DNA of 64,000 nt from Lodderomyces elongisporus (taxonomy: Eukaryota; Ascomycota; Pichiomycetes; Serinales; Debaryomycetaceae). The position numbers and the translations under genes were made by a program. Positions 20,553 to 29,295 of the stretch are shown here, in pieces (position 1 is the first letter of the stretch; the number at the start of each line of letters is the position of its first letter). The stretch spans positions 806,001 to 870,000 of the forward strand of contig NC_083679.1 of the NCBI RefSeq assembly GCF_030384665.1, written 5' to 3'. A model generated the notes under the pieces. The model was not told where the DNA came from. It searched no databases and saw only the letters and a program-made list of their open reading frames with translations.

Positions 20553-22808
20553 TCAAAGGACTAAAATGAATCCAAGCATTAGCACTGCCAACACGGCTGT
20601 CATCATTCCGCCAAGATCCGGTCGGGTTATCAGCCTCATTCTCTCAACTGTATTTGCAATCTTATTTGCCCCGCTCAACTTTGTCATGGTCAACAGGGTT
20701 TGCTGTGTGGTTACTGAAATCGACCCAGCGGTATAGCCAGTAACGTAAATGGATCCTTCACTAATCACAGCGCCACTTAATCTGGCTGGGATATCCAAGA
20801 TCACAGTCTCATAGGATGCGTTGGTCCTGACTTCAGAGTATGTGAATGTTCCATTGGGGTGCATGTATGTGCTTGGAGTTGCAAATGGGATGGTTCCAGA
20901 AATGATGTATGCTATTGACGATGAGGAAGATGAAGATCGTGATGATGATGATGATGATGATGATAAAGAAGAGGAAGACAATCTGCTAGAGGAGACCATA
21001 GATGTGGAACTAGTATCGGATGGTGTGATTATTGGGTCAAGTACCAAGGATGAGTTGAATGCTTCATAGTTTTCATCATCATGCATCAAGTCGTCAAGTT
21101 CAACGTCCAAAAACTTGTTTGTTTCTGCCATTGCTATGGTTTTACCCTCATTATCCACCACAAGGTATATATGGCGTAGAAATGGTAAGCCCAATGCATT
21201 GAAGCCAGAGTCTTGGCTCGATAATACGGTCAAGTAGCAAGCGCTAGCACCACTTTCAAACTTGAGTAATTTGTCCTGATATATTGCATCCGCCATAAAC
21301 TCACGAATGGGGATGTGGATTGAAAGGTTCGCGCCCATTTGGAAAACAATGGTGGCGTTGCCATTGGTGAGCTGATCGCATTCAACAAGCCATCGACCCG
21401 CCTCGGGAGAATAGTAGGCGTTGGCTTGAACTGCGAGGTTCACTATTACGTCGAGCGGTAAGTAGGAGTAAATGATACGCGAGTCTAGCACCACGGGTAA
21501 AGCTTCATCATCCGATTTAATGCTCAAAGATTCATCCAAGTCTAGTCGCTCTACGCGTATGTCATCGAGGTTGATCACTGGTAGTGTGAGTGCTGCCAAA
21601 TCTGCATCGACTTGTGGATTCTCTGCATATCTTTGCCCCAGGTGTGGTAACATATCAAACTGATACAAGTCACCAATGTAGTATTTTGTGTCCACTACTC
21701 CAGGGATAAGCTGAGCAAAAGTATTCTCTACAGTACTGTAATTGTTGAACCAGAGTGAATAGCCGGGTGATTTTATAATTCCTTGTTGAACTAGTTGCGG
21801 AAGAAACCCCAGTCCATGGGGGTGTAGCGCGAGCCCTAACCCACCCACATACATGTTTGTTTCATTGGCCAATAGTACTGTCATGTTTCCCATCAGGTAT
21901 TGCATCCCATTGGTGATGTTGAAACTCATCTCGTCGGTGATGTATTCGCCACTTGCTCGTATTTGGTTCAAGTAAGGGATCATATAAGGTTTACCATTGT
22001 ATACAGAGGCATCACCACCTCTAGCCAGTGGCATTGCGTCTAGTGAGGTTGAGCTATACGTGCCTCTTTTGGCACAGTTCATTGTGAATTCACTCTGGGT
22101 GGTGAGAGAGGCTGGAAGAGAAGCATCTGTTTGGTACTGTGCTTCTTCGCTGCTGATAAATGAGTACAAGGATGAGCAAGGAACAAAATCATTCTTGTTC
22201 ATTAGCCATATTTCAGGCTGCAACAAGTCTAGTCTAAGACCCATTTTTTGCAAGGAAGCAGTGTCACTAGTATTGCCTTTATCATTATCTTTATCATCGT
22301 TATCATCATCATCCTCCTGGTTCTGTTCATTTATTTGACCAAATTGGAAACGAGCATTATAGTAGGAGTCGTCTGTGCCCATGGTAAACACTAGCTTGAA
22401 AAGATTGGAGTCTTGCAAGTCTTCATCGGTCTGTGGTGAAAACAGTGATGTTTCAGTAGCAGATTTGTTTGAAGATGATTGGCTAGTGCTACTAGTGGTG
22501 GTGGTTGTGGGTGCTCTCGTAACAGCCACTGGGGCTAAAGTCACTCGACTTATATTTGTATTTCTCGTATCAGATGTAGTTGTTGAAGACGGGGAAGAAG
22601 AAGAAGAAGATGATGATGTTGATGATGTTGATAAAGTTATTGAAGTTATTAAGGATAATGACAAAGATGAAGGTGAGGATGAAGACCTCGAGTTTGTAGT
22701 CGAGTTTTCTCCACCACTGGATTCCGCATCTGCTGCTGTCGCTCGACGTATGGATACTAGTATATAAAGGACCTGTAATAAAAGAATAGTTTTGTTGTAA
22801 TTAAACAT
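20553..22808 (-). CDS. Secreted GPI-type aspartyl-protease-like protein with degenerate active sites
   Basis: 751 residues, ATG start. A signal peptide covers residues 1-25 (hydrophobic core ILLLQVLYILVSI), followed by a Ser/Thr-rich stretch to about 110. A pepsin-like (A1, yapsin/Sap) domain follows, then a second Ser-rich region and a hydrophobic C-terminus (MMTAVLAVLMLGFILVL) of GPI-signal type. Expected DTGSS is DLLQP at Asp194 (then EIWLMN, matching DLWV), and the second DSG is DSR at Asp442 (then IIYSYLPLD, matching TTLSYLP). Both Asp remain but the motif Gly/Thr are lost. The changed codons are TTG, TTG and CGT, so this is not a CUG effect. A family resemblance to Yps7-like yapsins is possible. 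It is probably inactive or an altered protease at the cell surface. Confidence 0.78.
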   Translation of the reverse strand: MFNYNKTILLLQVLYILVSIRRATAADAESSGGENSTTNSRSSSSPSSLSLSLITSITLSTSSTSSSSSSSSPSSTTTSDTRNTNISRVTLAPVAVTRAPTTTTTSSTSQSSSNKSATETSLFSPQTDEDLQDSNLFKLVFTMGTDDSYYNARFQFGQINEQNQEDDDDNDDKDNDKGNTSDTASLQKMGLRLDLLQPEIWLMNKNDFVPCSSLYSFISSEEAQYQTDASLPASLTTQSEFTMNCAKRGTYSSTSLDAMPLARGGDASVYNGKPYMIPYLNQIRASGEYITDEMSFNITNGMQYLMGNMTVLLANETNMYVGGLGLALHPHGLGFLPQLVQQGIIKSPGYSLWFNNYSTVENTFAQLIPGVVDTKYYIGDLYQFDMLPHLGQRYAENPQVDADLAALTLPVINLDDIRVERLDLDESLSIKSDDEALPVVLDSRIIYSYLPLDVIVNLAVQANAYYSPEAGRWLVECDQLTNGNATIVFQMGANLSIHIPIREFMADAIYQDKLLKFESGASACYLTVLSSQDSGFNALGLPFLRHIYLVVDNEGKTIAMAETNKFLDVELDDLMHDDENYEAFNSSLVLDPIITPSDTSSTSMVSSSRLSSSSLSSSSSSSSRSSSSSSSIAYIISGTIPFATPSTYMHPNGTFTYSEVRTNASYETVILDIPARLSGAVISEGSIYVTGYTAGSISVTTQQTLLTMTKLSGANKIANTVERMRLITRPDLGGMMTAVLAVLMLGFILVL

Positions 22809-23184
22809 TAAGCTGTAGTTGCTTTGAGCTTTCTTGTTCGTGTATGAGTTTGAGTGAGTGAATCAATGAGGGAATGAGTTAGTGGGTAAGTGTGTGTCTA
22901 TCTTTCCTTGCCCTTCACTTGCCTTTTAATTTTATGTCTTTCCTTTTTTTCGCTTCTGTAAAGCTGTTGTTCTTTTGGGAATAGTTCCTTGTGGTTGTCT
23001 GTTTTGATTTTTTTTTTCGATATTGAAGTCAAAGAAAACCCATAACAGGTGCAATGTCTCTTCTTTTACAAAGTTACTGACCGCTGTCGAGGTTTATATT
23101 TGGTCTCCTCTTTATTTATTTATTTATTTTTTTTATGTTACCTTTTTTTTTTGGCTTGTAAGATTCCAAGCATTGCAAAAAGAG

Positions 23185-23231
23185 AAAATAAAATAAAATA
23201 AAATAAAATAAAATAAAATAAAATAAAATAA
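23185..23231. repeat. (AAATA)n pentamer repeat, about 9 copies
   Basis: A pentanucleotide run read directly in the promoter-side spacer of the pseudo-protease gene. Confidence 0.85.
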
Positions 23232-23678
23232 TAAATAAAAAATAAAATAGAAAACAAGAAATTATACATATAGTAATCGATGTCTATTATTCTCCCTCAT
23301 CTTTCTTCTATGGGAAAACCTCAATACAATATTGCAAAACACCAAGGCATTACTTATACACTGTGTTGCGTTGTCATACAGAATCTTAACCGAGAGCCCC
23401 AATTAAAAAAAAAAATTTCTCCCTACTTTACTTCTTTTCTGTTCTATTTTTTAATCCTGGATGACAAGTTTAGATACAAATTTCCTTTGACGCAAGAATT
23501 AGAATGATATGATTTAGTCAGTGTATTGCACTAGTACAGAGTCTTGGTATGGTTAGTTTTTTTGCTTGAATCACACCAAACTTCGAAAAAAAAAATTAAA
23601 AAAAAATTTAAAAAAAAGAATTTAAAAAATTAAAGCTACAGCTAAAGAGGTGCACATGTCTTTCTTTAGTCGCTTTGC

Positions 23679-23688
23679 ATGACGTCAT
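23679..23688. promoter_or_regulatory. ATGACGTCAT CRE palindrome
   Basis: A perfect 10-base palindrome with the bZIP core TGACGTCA, about 870 bases upstream of the protease-like gene. In yeasts such sites are bound by Sko1 and Aca1/Cst6/Rca1-type factors. Use here is inferred. Confidence 0.4.
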
Positions 23689-24952
23689 CTCTATTATTAG
23701 CATCATCGTAAGCTGCTCGTTATTTAAAACATCTTGTAATTCGATAATAGTGTATTTTCATATACGTTGTATGCTAGAGTCAAATGTACTCACCCTTTAT
23801 TGTGAGTGTTTGTATCAGCGTTTATAAGGTTTCCAAAAATGGTCTTTTTTCCATCTTTCAATCTTTCTATCCATCTTTCTTTCTTTCTCTTTTTTTGTCT
23901 AGGACTCCGTATCTTTTTGTTGAATATACAATTGTTGTATGTACCAACAAATGAAAAAAAAGCAAAGAAAAGCAAAGAAAAATAAGGAAATAATAAAGAA
24001 AGAAAACTGGTCATTTGGAATTTCGGATGTGACTTTAATGCTCTCATACGGTTACTCTTGGTCAAGAAAAATTAACCTATCTATTATCATCAGCCACTAA
24101 GCCTGGTCATACAGCTTACTGTTGGCTACAACCTTTTCTATTATTAGGAGAAAAAGAAACAAACAAGCTGAAATAAAATAACTAAAAAATATAATAAATA
24201 CAAAAAAAAAAAAAAAAAAAATAAATAATATAAAATAAAGTCGATGCAAACATCTGCTCAGAAAAGGTGTATATGCTCTTGGTGATGTAATATTCAAAGA
24301 GGTTAGAGCTCACTCCAATAGGCATTGATGTTGTTCCTCTCTTTCTTTTTATAACTACATACATATATATATGGTTATATATGTTTGTTTGTGTGTGTTG
24401 GTACCAGACCCTGAGACGAGTTCTCGGATATATAGGGTGCACAATTATTGTGATGCTGAAAATAATGATTTTCCATTCACTAAACACTACTCTTTAGCCA
24501 AAAGTAGTGGTATAATATCTTGAATTGTAGGAAAGGAAAGGAAAGGAGAGAAGGAGAAGAGGGAAAAAAGCATTTTTTAGAAGAGCAAAAGAATGGATGA
24601 TTTCTCATTCTGTTGCCTCTCGTGTTCTTTTTATTGCAAAGAAAGAAACATCCAGTTCCTTTCTTCTTTTTCTTCTTCTTCTTCTTCTTCTGCTTCTTTG
24701 TTTTTCTTTTCAAGTGTATCCTCGTAAACTTTTTCAGTTTATGATGCTACTCTTTTTCCTGCACCACTTTCCAACCTTTTCTAGTTTTGTAAAGAACCAC
24801 TTCCATTAATAACCAAGTACAAAGATTAACTCCGGATGGTATCGTTTCACTTCTAATAGTCTTGTTCAAAAAAAAATACCCAATTCAAACCTATCCATAT
24901 CAGCTATCAATACCAAAAAAAGGCTTTGGCAAATACTTGTACTTGTTACAAT

Positions 24953-24991
24953 TCACCCACTGAAATCACCCACTGAAATCACCCACTGAAA
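24953..24991. repeat. Three 13-base tandem repeats abutting the F-box gene stop codon
   Basis: Unit TCACCCACTGAAA three times. The next three bases, TCA (24992-24994), start a fourth unit and form the minus-strand TGA stop codon of the F-box gene. Confidence 0.9.
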
Positions 24992-25672
24992 TCAACGTTC
25001 ACTTTTCAACAACTGCAAATCAACACTAACAGAGTTCATGCCACCATTTGAAAACCATTTACTAATCTTATCAATATTCATAAACGAGTCCTTCACGTCA
25101 TTGAAATTGTTCATTGAATAACTCAAATACACAACCAACTTGATTTGTAGATGTTTGTTACTTCCACGATAATCATTGTCGTTGCATAGCATCTCTGTAG
25201 TAGAACGGTATTTCTCCAATTGCTGAATCATGGCCTTGAAATTCGATATTGCGAGATGTATTTCAAAGTTGTAAAACTTGCATATATGTGATTGCAAGTG
25301 AGTGGATAAATTGCAAAATTCAGTGACTGGGATTCCCTTGGAGGGTAAGTTGTTGCCAGTCTTTTGAAGCAGTGATGTAGGCTGGATCAGCAGTGGTGAT
25401 AATAACAGCAGCTCTATCCCCAGAGCCAGCTCCAGTGGCAATGGCAGTGGCAGTGGTAATACCAGTAATGTATGTGAATTATAGTCTTCCAGTAAAACAG
25501 AAGCTAACCCATCATCTAAACACAACTGAAATTGACTGTTGCGATACAAATGAGTTTGTATAGTATTTGCAAAATGCTTCAGTAGACGAAACTCCTTAAG
25601 TACGGAGACTGGTAAATAACAATATACCTGGAGGAGAAGCTCATCAGGTAAGTCGTATATAGTGACCGACAT
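24992..25672 (-). CDS. Short F-box protein
   Basis: 226 residues, ATG start. Residues 5-45 fit an F-box: LPDELLLQVYCYLPVSVLKEFRLL followed by a short helix ending in LYRN. F-box proteins bind Skp1 in SCF ubiquitin ligases and choose substrates through their C-terminal part. No leucine-rich repeats or WD repeats are recognisable in the rest; a short Leu/Pro tract (VLPLPLPLPLELALG) lies around 70-95. The C-terminal end is next to a 13-base tandem repeat, so the gene may have been shortened by a frame change there. Target unknown. Confidence 0.65.
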   Translation of the reverse strand: MSVTIYDLPDELLLQVYCYLPVSVLKEFRLLKHFANTIQTHLYRNSQFQLCLDDGLASVLLEDYNSHTLLVLPLPLPLPLELALGIELLLLSPLLIQPTSLLQKTGNNLPSKGIPVTEFCNLSTHLQSHICKFYNFEIHLAISNFKAMIQQLEKYRSTTEMLCNDNDYRGSNKHLQIKLVVYLSYSMNNFNDVKDSFMNIDKISKWFSNGGMNSVSVDLQLLKSER

Positions 25673-26236
25673 TCTTTCTATAGCTTAACAATAACTTTTA
25701 TTTAAACCTTTAACCTAAATTTCTGGTGTAAACCAAATTGTGTCGCTATTTAAAAGTAAAATCGAAAACAAAAACAAAAAAATAAAATAAAATATGGAGT
25801 ATTAAATAAACATGCCGTTATCGGAATCCAGTAGTACTGAAAACCAAAACGAGGAGACTTGGGTTTGAGAAAAAAATGTGGAGGTGGAGAAAACCATAAA
25901 AAAAATATATATGTATAGATAAATTTATAAACATAACTGTGTGCTGATTATGTAATAAAGTATTGACAAGACCTTGTTATGTCGCATAATATGGGACATT
26001 TAAAAACTGCGACATTGCGATGTAAATTGAAGAATGGAAAAGAAAAGGAATATGAGAGAGAGAGAAAATAAAAGAGAGAAAGATCAACATAAGTTGCCCA
26101 AAACCTTCAAAAAGAAAAAAAAATGTTACCTTTCAACCCCCAAGAAGTGGGTATATTACAACAATTGGAATATACATCATTTTGTTGATAATTTTCTTTT
26201 TTTTTTTTCCAACTAGGATTGCTTTAGGCTACCACA
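25673..26236. other. Divergent promoter region F-box / LSM4
   Basis: AT-rich. A small ORF at 26034-26216 is Lys/Arg-rich low-complexity and lies in the LSM4 leader. No other feature seen. Confidence 0.5.
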
Positions 26237-26832
26237 ATGGTATGTTCATAACAGATAAGTCGGCGCATCTACTATTTCCAATATCTTATTGTTGCTGTTG
26301 CTGTTTCTAACCTACAAATACTAACATCTCATTCTAGCTCCCGTTATATCTTTTAACTGCAGCAAAGAACAAACCAGTGCTAATAGAGTTGAAGAGTGGA
26401 GAAACATACAATGGAAACCTCACCAATTTGGACTCATGGATGAACCTTACCCTAAGTGATGTGATACAAACCAGTGCCAATGGAGATAAATTCGAGAAGA
26501 TTCCAGAGATTTACATTCGAGGAATGCATATCAAGTACTTGCGCATACCGGATCAAGTAATGGACCAAGTTAAAGAGCAGCAGCAACAACAGTACCATCA
26601 TCAACATCAAAACCAGCACCACAATCATAACCACCATAACTACAACTACAATAATCAGCAATCAGGATACCTGCATGATAATAGAAATAGAGGTAGCTAC
26701 GGAGGAAACAGGAGGAGAGATGGCGCCGGACAAGGTGGCAGAGATAATAGGGATAACAGAGACAATAGGGATGGTAACAATCGCAGAGGTGGAAGAAGCA
26801 GGAGAGGCAACAACCAATCCAGAGATAGTTAA
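26237..26832 (+). CDS. LSM4: U6 snRNA-associated Sm-like protein LSm4 (spliced)
   Basis: 165 residues after splicing. Exon 1 is the ATG only (26237-26239) and exon 2 is 26338-26832. The join gives [20 protein letters not shown], the standard LSm4 start; without the intron the frame has no ATG. Sm fold residues 1-75: Sm1 with [19 protein letters not shown] and Sm2 with [13 protein letters not shown] Gln/His/Asn-rich stretch follows, then an Arg/Gly-rich tail with RDN repeats, as in other fungal LSm4 proteins. LSm4 is in both LSm2-8 (nuclear U6 snRNA stability) and LSm1-7 (cytoplasmic mRNA decapping). The Asn/Gln-rich tail is known to promote P-body assembly in S. cerevisiae. Confidence 0.93.
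26240..26337 (+). other. LSM4: LSM4 intron (98 bases)
   Basis: 5' splice site GTATGT at 26240-26245, branch point TACTAAC at 26319-26325, and 3' splice site TAG ending at 26337, 13 bases after the branch adenosine. It falls directly after the start codon and restores the conserved LSm4 N-terminus. Confidence 0.93.
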
Positions 26833-27634
26833 TAAAGAGAGAAAAAGAATAAAGGGGAGGGGAGGAAAGAAAGAGTTGTGTTTCAAATTGAAAAGACTAA
26901 AACGTATTGCAGCGACTGTACTGAAATGTTTGAGATTGGTAATTGGAAACTTTCCCCATTTTTTTTGTCATTTTTTTTTGGATAATTTTTTTTTTTTTGT
27001 CTTAAAGTTGAAGCATATTTGAGATTGAAAATCCCCCATTAAAATGTAATGAGATACTATTTGTGGTGGTACTGAGAAATTGTCATAAAGATGGCTTTTT
27101 GTTTCTGTGGTGTACTTACATATTTTCTATCCTAATATACTTTTTTTTTAATTACCTTGGTAATGTAATACTACTCGATCATGATTACTTTAGTCCCTTC
27201 GTCTTAAATTTTACTGGTAGAAATCTTTGTTGATCAATATCAATTTAACACTTGTCAATGGATTTGGTATCTCGAGAAGAAAAATTAAATACAACCAAAA
27301 TCTAACTACTTGTTGACAAAAATTTGGCTGCTAAAAAATCATTAAACTACGAGAAAAAGAAAAAGAAAAAAAAAATTATTCAGTAGAAAGTTTGCAACCA
27401 AAAAGCATTTCAAAAATCTCATGAAAATTCTCCATTGACATTAACAACCTTCGTTTTGATCTAACAGCAAAATGAGAGGAATGTTTCTTTGTATTTTTAC
27501 TAAACTTTGTTATTTCACTTTGCCAATAAAAAAATCTATCTGCTTTTATCTTTTCTTTTTGCTTGATTCTGCTTTCTTTTAATGATATTGTTACTATCTC
27601 CAATTTAAAAGAAAGAAAACAAAAACTCATTCAA
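26833..27634. other. Spacer LSM4 / unknown Cys-Asn-rich gene
   Basis: AT-rich with poly-T. On the minus strand an ATG-started 84-codon frame runs 27630-27376. It would start 4 bases from the next gene's ATG and is not called. No RNA gene recognised. Confidence 0.5.
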
Positions 27635-28738
27635 ATGGGCTATAATGATTGTAAGCTACGACATCAAACTGATCCTGATTCTACCCTTGACAATTCTTCT
27701 TTAGTATGCAATTATGAATCAGATTTACTCTCAATTAAAATAATTGAACGTGGAATTTTCAAAGGGTATCGAGACACACGTCGTTTCAATTGCTATTCCA
27801 AACGTTGCAGAGTAACTGATGATACAAGCAAGGTCTGTGCCTATTGTAAATACTTGCCATATTTTTCGTCGCCGTTAAAGTTTGTAAGAGCTACTCGCAA
27901 AGCAAGAGACAAAGAAGATGAAAATAACAACAATAACAACAACAACAGCAGCAGCAGCAGCAACAACAACAAAAACAGCTACAAATATAGCAACAAAAAC
28001 AGTAATAAAAATAGCCACAATAGCAAGTGCACCACTGATGGTGCCAAGCACAGTAAATGTTACAACAAAGGAAGTGAAAGCGGTGCAACCGTTGTCGAAA
28101 AAATAACCCAAGACCAAAAGCTCGCTAATGTTCAATCTGTTAAGAGATACCATTACACTAATGAAATACATTTTACCGGTCAATACAAAAATAGTGTAAA
28201 TGATGAAGGCAAGTTGGTAAATAGACGAATTTTACGAAATTCAAGCTTGACTTGTGAAAGCTTCTGTAGTGACAGAAAGGGAAAAGGGACTACAAAACAC
28301 GTTGAGAATAATGATTACCTTGAAACCAATCATTTCGACACGCAACTTAAATCCTTCACGTTTAAAAAACACGGACATCTGTATCACGAATTTGGTGATT
28401 TGCATAGTAGGAATCATCGCGTTTTGGAAAGAAACATCACCTGGGATGAGTTGTTTGAAACATTAAGTCAACTTATCGGTCACGATTGGGAGGAAGAAAT
28501 TGAAGGAGAAGAAAAAGTGAATGAAGTAAATGTTGCAAAAAAGAATGGTGATGAAATTACGATGCCTCGAAATGAACCTCTATTGCGAACTAACAGTGAC
28601 TTTGATAATGCTATAGATGGCGAGCAACAGGGCAAAGACGACGATTATAATAACGATGATGATGATGATGATGATGATGAGTTGAGCCAACTGGATGACC
28701 GTTATTTTGAAAACTACAATTATAACGAAAAATATTAA
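27635..28738 (+). CDS. Unknown protein with Cys pairs, Asn/Ser-rich linker and acidic tail
   Basis: 367 residues from the ATG at 27635; the frame reaches 27563 only with a TTG. I do not recognise it. The N-terminal 95 residues look folded and include two Cys pairs, CYSKRC (C-x4-C) and CAYC (C-x2-C), which could bind zinc. A long Asn/Ser/Lys tract (about 100-150) is coded by AAC/AGC repeats. A second possibly folded block lies near 235-285 (TWDELFETLSQLIGHDWEEE), and the end is Asp-rich. It is convergent with the NT-C2 gene. Its good length and non-random blocks support a real gene. Confidence 0.65.
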   Translation: MGYNDCKLRHQTDPDSTLDNSSLVCNYESDLLSIKIIERGIFKGYRDTRRFNCYSKRCRVTDDTSKVCAYCKYLPYFSSPLKFVRATRKARDKEDENNNNNNNNSSSSSNNNKNSYKYSNKNSNKNSHNSKCTTDGAKHSKCYNKGSESGATVVEKITQDQKLANVQSVKRYHYTNEIHFTGQYKNSVNDEGKLVNRRILRNSSLTCESFCSDRKGKGTTKHVENNDYLETNHFDTQLKSFTFKKHGHLYHEFGDLHSRNHRVLERNITWDELFETLSQLIGHDWEEEIEGEEKVNEVNVAKKNGDEITMPRNEPLLRTNSDFDNAIDGEQQGKDDDYNNDDDDDDDDELSQLDDRYFENYNYNEKY

Positions 28739-29295
28739 CCAACTGGTGGTATTGTTTGTGAAAAACAAATAATAATAAAGAAAATAGATGCTGGTGGTCA
28801 AGAATCTAATGATACTCGATTAGCCAATTAAAGGTTCCCTGAAATCCTAAACCAGGATGAAGAAGTAATACAAAAATAAAATAAAAAAATAAAAAAAAAT
28901 TTAAAGCAGAATCATCAACCTAGTCACAATTACCAAAATCATCTTTTTTTGAAAGCCAACAACCATCTTAGGATAGATGCCTAATCAAAGTTCATAATGT
29001 TGATAAGAAGATAAATAGCACCTTGAACATACGTTACAATCTAATATACACCACACGTTTCTCTCAAGCCTACTCAATCATTGCTCCTGCAAAACCCCGT
29101 GTAGATATTAAACAAGCCTGGAGAATAAAGTAGGTAGGATATTTTTGCCAAATGTGAAGTTAATGACGGCTCGAAATCGAAATAAATAATTGAAAAATTA
29201 AAAAATTAAAAATTAAAGGAAAAAAAAAAAGAAAGAAAGGGGTAACTAAAGCAAAACAGGTAGATCAGTAAAATAAACTTCTTTATCTGCTTCTA
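28739..29295. other. Convergent 3' spacer
   Basis: AT-rich with A-tracts. No gene or RNA seen. Confidence 0.5.

Larger units (their letters stand above)
22809..24991. other. Longest gene-free stretch (2.2 kb), pseudo-protease promoter
   Basis: AT-rich, with an AAATA pentamer repeat at about 23185-23231, A/T homopolymers and a perfect ATGACGTCAT palindrome at 23679-23688. Small ORFs (for example 23280-23507 and 24097-24297) are low-complexity and not believed. No tRNA-like A/B boxes noticed. Confidence 0.5.

Noticed and set aside
22375..22767. 130-codon ORF opposite the pseudo-protease N-terminus
   Set aside because: Mirror of the Ser/Thr-rich repeat coding (gives Val/Asp runs); a shadow.
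27376..27630. Minus-strand 84-codon ORF with an ATG and some non-random look (ENFHEIFEMLFG)
   Set aside because: Its ATG would be 4 bases from the ATG of the 367-residue gene on the other strand, leaving no room for leaders. The weak similarity to that gene's TWDELFETL block is too short to trust.
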